From: Polyangiaceae bacterium
GTDB lineage: Bacteria; Myxococcota_A; Polyangia; Polyangiales; Polyangiaceae
Assembly (NCBI GenBank): GCA_009781005.1
Contig: WQYX01000010.1
Location: 1-64,000 of the forward strand
Direction: 5' to 3'
Length of the DNA: 64,000 bases
Made by a program: the position numbers and the translations under genes. Below are positions 58,287-64,000 of the stretch, piece by piece (the first letter of the stretch is position 1; each line of letters opens with the position of its first letter). A model generated the notes under the pieces. It ran no database searches and was not told the origin of the DNA. It saw only the letters and a program-made list of their open reading frames with translations.

Positions 58287-59453
58287 GTGTCCGCCTGCGT
58301 CCAATGCAACTTCGTCATGCCCGACAGCACCGCGGTCTGCCCGCGGTGTCGCGCTCCTCAGCCTCTTCGGGCGCAAGATCGCACGCTCCAACCCGGTACA
58401 ACGATCGATCGCGGCTACGGACGGATCGTCGTCGATGCGTGCATTGGTTCGGGCACCATGGGCACCGTGTACCGCGCGTGGCTGTTCTGGGATCCGCAGG
58501 GCCCGCGAAGGCACGACAGACCGGCGCCGCTCGCGCTCAAACAGCTCAAGCCCCAAGCCAGCTTGCAGCCCGAGATCCGAGCATTCTTCCTAAACGAAGC
58601 GGAGGCCTTGCAACGCCTGAGTCACCCAAACGTCGTCGGCTTCCACGAGCTCTTTGCGTGGAGTCCGGAGCGCCCAACACTTGCAATGGAGTACGTCGAC
58701 GGGAGCACGCTCGAAGACGTCATCGCGCGCAACGTGGCGCGCTCGCAGCTTGCCGGTCCGAGCGGGCTGCCCGGACTGCCATTTCAACGCGCATGGTACT
58801 ACCTTCAGCAGCTCCTTGGCGGGCTCGCTGCGGCGCATTCGCTCGGCATCGTCCATCGCGACGTCAAGCCGTCGAACATCATGATCCGGCGCGACGGCAT
58901 CGTGAAGTTGACTGATTTCGGCATCGCGCACCTCGTCAATCCAACCCACGGACAACGCGTGCCTTCACCCGAGGAGCTCGCGCCAGGAACGGGCGCGTAC
59001 ATGGCACCAGAACAAGTCGTCGGCATGCCACTCGACGGTCGGAGCGACTTGTATTCTGCAGCCATCGTTTTGTACGAGGCGCTGGCGGGCCGTACGCCGT
59101 TTCTCTCTTCGGAGAAGACCGAGTTTTTGATCCGGATGGACCAAGTGGAAACAGCCCCGCCGCCGATCCGCTCATTTTTGCCGCAGGCACCGCCCATTCT
59201 CGACCAGCTCTTCTCTCGTGCGCTCGCGAAGGATCCGTCCGCGCGCTTCTCGAGCGCCATCGAGATGGGCGACGCATTCCGTTCCGCGTTTGGTCTACCG
59301 AGCACACCGGAATGGCGTGCACTCGGAGAGATTGCTCAGGTGGCGCGCGAAGCGCACGGCGATCCCGAGCGAATGCAGCGGCTCGCGACGATCCGGCAAG
59401 TCGTGCAGCATGCATTCACGGCAAAGATGGAGAATCGTCCCTCGCGCGCATAG
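58287..59453 (+). CDS. Canonical Ser/Thr protein kinase with N-terminal zinc ribbon
   Basis: 388 aa from GTG 58287. A zinc-ribbon-like start (CVQCNFVMPDSTAVCPRCRA) precedes a kinase domain (~45-325) with IGSGTMGTVYRA, Lys in LALKQL, Glu in FFLNEAEAL, H190-R-D192 VKPSN, LTDFGIAHL and MAPEQV, so it is probably active. The C-terminal ~60 residues are helical. No membrane helix, so it should be cytoplasmic. It is divergent from the predicted pseudokinase over 99 bp, suggesting shared control and perhaps interaction. Confidence 0.9.
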   Translation: MSACVQCNFVMPDSTAVCPRCRAPQPLRAQDRTLQPGTTIDRGYGRIVVDACIGSGTMGTVYRAWLFWDPQGPRRHDRPAPLALKQLKPQASLQPEIRAFFLNEAEALQRLSHPNVVGFHELFAWSPERPTLAMEYVDGSTLEDVIARNVARSQLAGPSGLPGLPFQRAWYYLQQLLGGLAAAHSLGIVHRDVKPSNIMIRRDGIVKLTDFGIAHLVNPTHGQRVPSPEELAPGTGAYMAPEQVVGMPLDGRSDLYSAAIVLYEALAGRTPFLSSEKTEFLIRMDQVETAPPPIRSFLPQAPPILDQLFSRALAKDPSARFSSAIEMGDAFRSAFGLPSTPEWRALGEIAQVAREAHGDPERMQRLATIRQVVQHAFTAKMENRPSRA

Positions 59454-59596
59454 AAAGCTGGCGACAGTGTCGGGGGCCACCCTGGTGTCCGTCGCCGACA
59501 GCGTCGTGACGTTGCGAACGCCGTGAAATCACGGGGTGCGGCGGTGGCGCGCCCCATGCTTGGGCCTCTACACAACCGATGCTAGGCTCTCCATCC

Positions 59597-60343
59597 ATGT
59601 ACGGCGCACGTCATCTCGCACGTCATCTCCGACTCGTTTCCCCGACGTCGCGAAGCCGGCGAGGCTGGGAGCTCCCCGAGGAAACCATGCCCCAGTCCAT
59701 CGTGCACAATGACTCCACAGGGTTGATAGAAGCAATTCTCTCCTTTCGGGCGCGCAGTTGGCCGAACACGCAAATTGTGCGCGATTTGGCCATTCGTTGG
59801 GATGAGAGCAATCCCAAAATTGGCGTTGATCCGGATGTCTGCGTGCTTTGTCCCGCGCCGCCTCTGGAAAATGGTGATTTGCGCAGCGTGCGCACGTGGG
59901 TACCGGGCCATAAGGCGCCGACTTTTGCCGTTGAAGTGGTGAGCAATACGAATCCGCGCAAGGATTATGAGATTGCGCCTGAGAAGTATGCGGAAAGCGG
60001 AACAGGGGAATTGTGCATCTTCGATCCCATGCTCGCGGGCCCCAAAAGCCTCGGCGGCCCGTATCGACTCCAGCTCTGGCGCCACGACGAAAGCGGGGAA
60101 TTCAGGCGAGTTCATGCGGGCAGTGGCCCGGTCTATTCACCTGCCATCGGGGGTTATCTCGTGCTCGTCGAGGGCGGTCGCAAGTTGCGAATCGCCGATG
60201 ATGAAGCAGGCATTCACTTGTGGCCTACCGCCGAAGAGGCGGAGCGTTCTGCGAAGGAGGTGGAGCGGAAGGCCAAAGAGGAGGCTCTTCTGCGCGTAGC
60301 GTTTCTTGAAGCGGCTCTCCACACGTCAACGAAGAAAGAGTAA
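59597..60343 (+). CDS. Uma2-family (DUF820) endonuclease-like protein
   Basis: 248 aa from ATG 59597; ATG 59579 adds six residues, and ATG 59687 has a better ribosome site but would remove GWELPEET, which belongs to the domain. Uma2/PD-(D/E)XK features: RDLAIRWDE, KIGVDPDVCVL (acidic residue), FAVEVVSNTNPRKDYEIAPE (E-x-V and K) and the tail IFDPMLAGPKSLGGPYRLQL. The C-terminus (AEEAERSAKEVERKAKEEAL) is a charged coiled coil. These proteins are widespread in multicellular bacteria with unclear roles. Only 6 bp separate it from the convergent next gene. Confidence 0.85.
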   Translation: MYGARHLARHLRLVSPTSRSRRGWELPEETMPQSIVHNDSTGLIEAILSFRARSWPNTQIVRDLAIRWDESNPKIGVDPDVCVLCPAPPLENGDLRSVRTWVPGHKAPTFAVEVVSNTNPRKDYEIAPEKYAESGTGELCIFDPMLAGPKSLGGPYRLQLWRHDESGEFRRVHAGSGPVYSPAIGGYLVLVEGGRKLRIADDEAGIHLWPTAEEAERSAKEVERKAKEEALLRVAFLEAALHTSTKKE

Positions 60344-60349
60344 ACTTCT

Positions 60350-63300
60350 CTATTTTCGCGACTTTAGGAGACGCACTTCCATGGCTGCTTCGCGGTGGTC
60401 CGGGTTGATGCTCAGGAGTTCGTTGAAGTCCGCAAGCGCAAGTTTCGGTTGCGCCGTGCGGACAAAGAGCTTGCCGCGGTAGAGGAGGGCATGTTCGTTG
60501 GATGGGTCTTCGGAGAGGATCCCACTCATCGTCGTGATGGCCTCATGGAGGACCGACGGATTGCCACCGAGTGAGCGCACCCACGCGAGCAAGGCGCGAT
60601 AGTCAGCCTGCGGATCGCCATCCACGGCCTCTTGCGCAAGCGTGAGCGCCGTTTCCGTCTCGCCGCGCATGAGCGCGGCTTGTGCAAGACGAAAATGCGT
60701 CATGGCTTCTAGGGCACCGGCTGCATCAACGGGGGGCTCGACGCGAACCTCCGACGGTGCTGCTGCTGGAGTCTTCAACGCAGAGGGCACGGGCACGGCG
60801 GGTCGAGGCTTCATCGGCGGCGGCGAGGCCGCGGGCGAAACCCGTGCGTCGGTTGAAGGTGAAGCCGTGTTCGAACGCGGGCGAGGAATGCGTCGCGCAG
60901 GCAATCGCTCGGTTGGCGGACCTTCTGCAAGCGACGGCGCAGGCGGACCCTTTGCAGGTCCCTCGGGTCTTCCAGCCGGCGTCTTCTTGACGACGATGGG
61001 GCGGACGCGCGGCGCGCCCGTGGCACCTTGGCCAGCCAGCGTTGGGGGACGCGCGGCTCGCACGTAGGGCGCCGCCGTGTGCAACGAAATGGATGGCGAC
61101 GACGTGCGCGATTGATCTGCGTGCGACGTAATGGATGGCGAGGAGGCGCGTGGTTGGTCGGCCTCGGCAGGCAACGCGACCGGCTCCACCAGCGAAGCCG
61201 TGGCGAGCACGCGCCCGCTCACCGATTTCCGCGGTACCGGTCCCTTCTTCTGACCGTTGAAGAGGAACTGTCGCGTCACGACGAGCATGTAGACGATGGC
61301 CGAGACCGTCTGATGGGGCGCGAGATTCATCGCCATCAGTTGGTCGAACGACGTGCTCCCGGCCCGGAGTGCGTCGATGATGGCCGCTTCTTCCGGCAGC
61401 ATCGCGAGGTCGTCGAGCTTCGCCTCCGGATGAAGTACGAGGGGGCGCGTGCCGAGCCGACGGAGCGTCTCAGAAATATGTGTAGGATTCATCCAACTGC
61501 GGATGCTCGCGAGGATCGGGCTGAGCGCGCCTCTGGTCACGATGCCGCTGCCTCCCCAATCCTCGAGCAAATCGACGTCGCGGTAGTACGCGTAATCGAT
61601 CGTGGGCGGCAGGTTCGCGAGGTGCGCAATCTTGTCGAGGAGCTGCTTCGAAAGCGCCCAGTCGACCGCCTCGCGCGTGACGAGATCGCGCTCAATGAGG
61701 TACTCGCCGAGCAAACTACCCGTGCGACGCGCCTCCACGATGGCTCTCTCGAGCGTCGGTCCGTCGATGGTGCCTGCATGCATGAGAACCTGACCGATGG
61801 GTGCAACGGGCTCGCGTAGGCGCACCTTCTTTGGCACGCCCGAAGAAAAAAAGACCGTGTCTCGCCCCGGACCACTATTGAAAATCACCGTGCCCGTGAG
61901 CGCGTGATCGAGCATGTAGATGAGCACGTGGGGCAGCGGCGTCGTGGAGAGATTGCCGCGTGCCGTGGGCTCGCGATCGGGCCTGAACTTCGCCTCTGCC
62001 GATCCTTCTGCGGCGTTCGACGTGAACATCTCGATCGACGGCAGCGCCGACTCGGTCAGCACCCGGCCTATCGGCTCGACAATCGTCTCCGGCCTCGAGT
62101 CACGTACGTTTGCGTCGCTGTCGCGGTCCTTTCGCCAGCGTTCGACGCTCACGACGCGCACGACCGAACGACGCGGATCCTCGGACAGTTCGACTTCGAT
62201 CCCCGGTGCCGTGCCGGTTGCGTCCGAAACGATGCGTACGCGCACCTTCTCCCCGATGGCGCGCGGTCCTCGGACGACCTCGGCGATCTCACCCGTTGCG
62301 AGCTGCACGACGGTTCCAATGGGCAGTAGGCCCAGCGCCGAAAGAAGCAGGCGGAGCACGAGCCGGTCGATCGGCTCTTTTAGTTCTTCAGCGAGCTCGG
62401 CAACCGCGAAGTCCGGCGTAGGCGGTAAAAGACCCGGATCTGGCGTGAGAAGATCGTTGTAGCGCCGTGCGATCGCGATGATCTTCGCGTGCAGTGTTGC
62501 CGGGCGTGTTCCCCAGTAGACAGGGCCGAGCCATGTCTGACGACGCAGCCAGAGTGCTTCGAACGCGAGCACGGTGCGCGTGATCGAAGGTTCGTTGACG
62601 CGACCGAGTGCGGTGAGGACTGCGGCGGCGCCGGCCGCCAGATGGTCTTCCTGATCTTCGGAGAGCGCGGACGGTCCCGCCATGCCCGCCATCGCAGGCT
62701 CGGTTGGTGCCGCGAGGGCCAGGGCGCGCGGGCGCGCCACGTCGTGCATCATGGCTGCCATCGCGATCTGCGAGAGCACGACGCGATCCGTCGTGATCTC
62801 GCGCGCCATCGAGACGGCGAGGATCGCTGTGTTCGCGGCTCGCCCTGCTTCGTCGAAGTTTGCATTGCGCACCTCGGTGACGCCGAGAAACGCTGGAGTC
62901 GAACCCTCCGACAGATCGACGAGGCTCTGTGCGATGCGCTTGATGCGCCGCGGAAGGATGTACTTGCTTGCCGACAAGTCTTCGAAGAACCGGCGCATGA
63001 TGACCACGGCCGACGCGTACGTGCGGACGATGCGCGCTTCGGGAGAGAGGTTCTCGAGCTCCAGGCCGCGCAAGCGTGCGGCATCGGCCACGGGGCGAAG
63101 GCGGATCTTCGGCGTGGGCGAGCGGAATGAGCCACGCGCCGATCGGTAACCGATCGAGATTTGTTCCGCGAACGCGTGGAGCTCCTCGCGCGTCACGTCG
63201 CGCTGGACGAAGAGCTCGGAGCCGCCAAGGCGTTCGAAGATCTCGCCCAGCTCGGAGGCGGCTTCATACGTTCCGCGCGAACCCTTGAGAAGCTGGCCGG

Positions 63301-63547
63301 CAACGAAGACAGCTTTGTGCGCGAAGAGGACGTTGACGTTCGTGCCCGCGCGAAGGCAGTAGTCGCCGATGATCTGATGCGTCTGTTCGAGCTGCCGCGT
63401 GAAGGCTTGGTTCGACAGATCGTGCATCTGCGCGAGCTTCGCGAGACGGTAGATGGCCACGACCACGCCTGCACCGAGTTCGCGTGCGTGCTCGCGCCGG
63501 ACGAGTTCGCCTGCGTCGTTCGTGACGATGTCGAGGCGCATCGTCAT
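60350..63547 (-). CDS. HD-domain, DUF4388 (PATAN) and TPR regulatory protein
   Basis: 1065 aa from ATG 63547 (MTMRLDIVTNDAG), overlapping the upstream stop as ATGA. The N-terminal ~430 residues resemble a degenerate HD-GYP domain: MAAMMHDVARP retains the HD pair and DHLAAGAAAV an HxxGA-like motif, but no GYP motif is visible. Residues ~550-650 are DUF4388-like (LSTTPLPHVLIYMLDHALTG, TVFFSSGVPKKVRL, GQVLMHAGTID). A long Pro/Arg/Ser-rich linker leads to C-terminal TPR-like repeats (~970-1060: AQAALMRGETETALTLAQEA). Probably a cytoplasmic signalling scaffold. Confidence 0.75.
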   Translation of the reverse strand: MTMRLDIVTNDAGELVRREHARELGAGVVVAIYRLAKLAQMHDLSNQAFTRQLEQTHQIIGDYCLRAGTNVNVLFAHKAVFVAGQLLKGSRGTYEAASELGEIFERLGGSELFVQRDVTREELHAFAEQISIGYRSARGSFRSPTPKIRLRPVADAARLRGLELENLSPEARIVRTYASAVVIMRRFFEDLSASKYILPRRIKRIAQSLVDLSEGSTPAFLGVTEVRNANFDEAGRAANTAILAVSMAREITTDRVVLSQIAMAAMMHDVARPRALALAAPTEPAMAGMAGPSALSEDQEDHLAAGAAAVLTALGRVNEPSITRTVLAFEALWLRRQTWLGPVYWGTRPATLHAKIIAIARRYNDLLTPDPGLLPPTPDFAVAELAEELKEPIDRLVLRLLLSALGLLPIGTVVQLATGEIAEVVRGPRAIGEKVRVRIVSDATGTAPGIEVELSEDPRRSVVRVVSVERWRKDRDSDANVRDSRPETIVEPIGRVLTESALPSIEMFTSNAAEGSAEAKFRPDREPTARGNLSTTPLPHVLIYMLDHALTGTVIFNSGPGRDTVFFSSGVPKKVRLREPVAPIGQVLMHAGTIDGPTLERAIVEARRTGSLLGEYLIERDLVTREAVDWALSKQLLDKIAHLANLPPTIDYAYYRDVDLLEDWGGSGIVTRGALSPILASIRSWMNPTHISETLRRLGTRPLVLHPEAKLDDLAMLPEEAAIIDALRAGSTSFDQLMAMNLAPHQTVSAIVYMLVVTRQFLFNGQKKGPVPRKSVSGRVLATASLVEPVALPAEADQPRASSPSITSHADQSRTSSPSISLHTAAPYVRAARPPTLAGQGATGAPRVRPIVVKKTPAGRPEGPAKGPPAPSLAEGPPTERLPARRIPRPRSNTASPSTDARVSPAASPPPMKPRPAVPVPSALKTPAAAPSEVRVEPPVDAAGALEAMTHFRLAQAALMRGETETALTLAQEAVDGDPQADYRALLAWVRSLGGNPSVLHEAITTMSGILSEDPSNEHALLYRGKLFVRTAQPKLALADFNELLSINPDHREAAMEVRLLKSRK

Positions 63548-63996
63548 GCGACGGATCCACGTTGCGGGACCGAGAGCCTCTGGGCGATGCGCTTGGCGGC
63601 GTCGCTCGCGGCGGCCCTGGTCTCGTCGGAGGTGCCCCAACGCGAATGCGCGAGATCCTCGAGGGCAGACGCGACCTTTTGCGAAAGTGACAGATCTCCG
63701 AGCAGCGATGCGGCAAGCGTGCGTGTTGCCTCACGGCTCTCGTTGACGAGCACTCCACCCTTCTTCGCGAGATCGAGCACGAGCGGCTCCCCGCGCTCGG
63801 GCGACAAGAGGATGCAGGCGCGCAGAAGCTCGTAGCGCTCGTCGTTGCCGAGATCGTTGAAGGTCTTGTTGTGGATGATGCGCGAGATGGAAACCCACGA
63901 ATTTCGCATCTGGTAGCGGGTGATCGCTCGGAGCGCTGCAAGCCGTACGGTGGCGGAGTCGTTCTCGAGCAGGTTCGTGATTTCGCCCTGGGCCAT
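63544..63996 (-). CDS. HEAT-like repeat protein, probably truncated by the window edge
   Basis: 150 codons visible to the right edge. MAQGEITNLLENDSATVRLA, AALRAITRYQ, LVLDLAKKGGVLVNESREAT and SALEDLAHSRWGTSDETRAA form helical pairs like HEAT/PBS repeats. The frame remains open beyond this Met up to the window edge (GAA just upstream), so the real start probably lies outside. The stop overlaps the start of the next gene by ATGA, so the two are coupled and possibly act together. Confidence 0.65.
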   Translation of the reverse strand: MAQGEITNLLENDSATVRLAALRAITRYQMRNSWVSISRIIHNKTFNDLGNDERYELLRACILLSPERGEPLVLDLAKKGGVLVNESREATRTLAASLLGDLSLSQKVASALEDLAHSRWGTSDETRAAASDAAKRIAQRLSVPQRGSVA

Positions 63997-64000
63997 TTCG

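Noticed and set aside
1-64000. tRNA or rRNA genes
   Set aside because: All intergenic gaps were read; none contains a cloverleaf-like sequence or rRNA signature that I can recognise.

Overview
The window is high-GC (estimated by eye at 60-65%) with densely packed genes and short operons. It is rich in predicted lipoproteins, cysteine-rich repeat proteins, FG-GAP, delta-60, PD40 and TPR repeat proteins, eukaryotic-type Ser/Thr kinases, an AgmX-type domain and PilMNOP. This combination suggests a Myxococcota bacterium, probably of the Polyangiales. That placement is inference from gene content; no rRNA or other phylogenetic marker is present.

Layout. 1-1890 is a mobile-element graveyard: an IS4/Tn5-like transposase cut off just after its catalytic Glu, joined to the 3' end of a group II intron (maturase tail plus domains V-VI), which abuts an IS5-type transposase tail. 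1.9-15.2 kb holds an FG-GAP repeat protein and a Pel exopolysaccharide locus split into two convergent operons: pelAB on + and pelDEFG on -. No pelC is visible. 15.3-22.2 kb is a translationally coupled three-gene operon (VWA protein, membrane protein, 1514-aa FecR-VIT-VWA-AgmX-TPR protein). 22.2-23.1 kb is gene-poor, packed with palindromic repeats and a vgrG-like remnant. 23.1-34.7 kb carries cell-envelope lipoproteins, a pirin, a transglutaminase-like protein, a UDP-sugar pyrophosphorylase and an SppA protease fused to an outer-membrane-like barrel. 34.8-42.7 kb is a coupled operon of an AsmA/YdbH-like protein, a YdbL/DUF1318-like lipoprotein and a PD40/TPR protein. 42.8-49.0 kb has a second cysteine-rich FGE-fold lipoprotein, an RsiV-like lipoprotein, coaBC and ychF. 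49.2-52.2 kb is pilMNOP without pilQ. 52.3-64.0 kb has a LysM/DUF882 protein, a phosphodiester-glycosidase-like lipoprotein, an RluD-type pseudouridine synthase, a predicted pseudokinase facing a canonical kinase, a Uma2 nuclease, an HD/DUF4388/TPR protein and a truncated HEAT-like protein.

How the parts relate. PelD is the likely c-di-GMP sensor and, with PelE and PelG, should form the inner-membrane complex receiving polymer from PelF; PelA deacetylates and hydrolyses, and PelB exports. The UDP-sugar pyrophosphorylase could feed nucleotide sugars but is not linked to the locus. PilM-P form the inner-membrane alignment complex of type IV pili. The AsmA-like operon resembles an envelope lipid-transport bridge.

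The most unusual non-coding feature is that seven of the eight tail-to-tail gene junctions are filled by palindromes. These belong to several recognisable repeat families (called A, B, D and F here), or are simple hairpins, and they often contain or abut the stop codons of both flanking genes.
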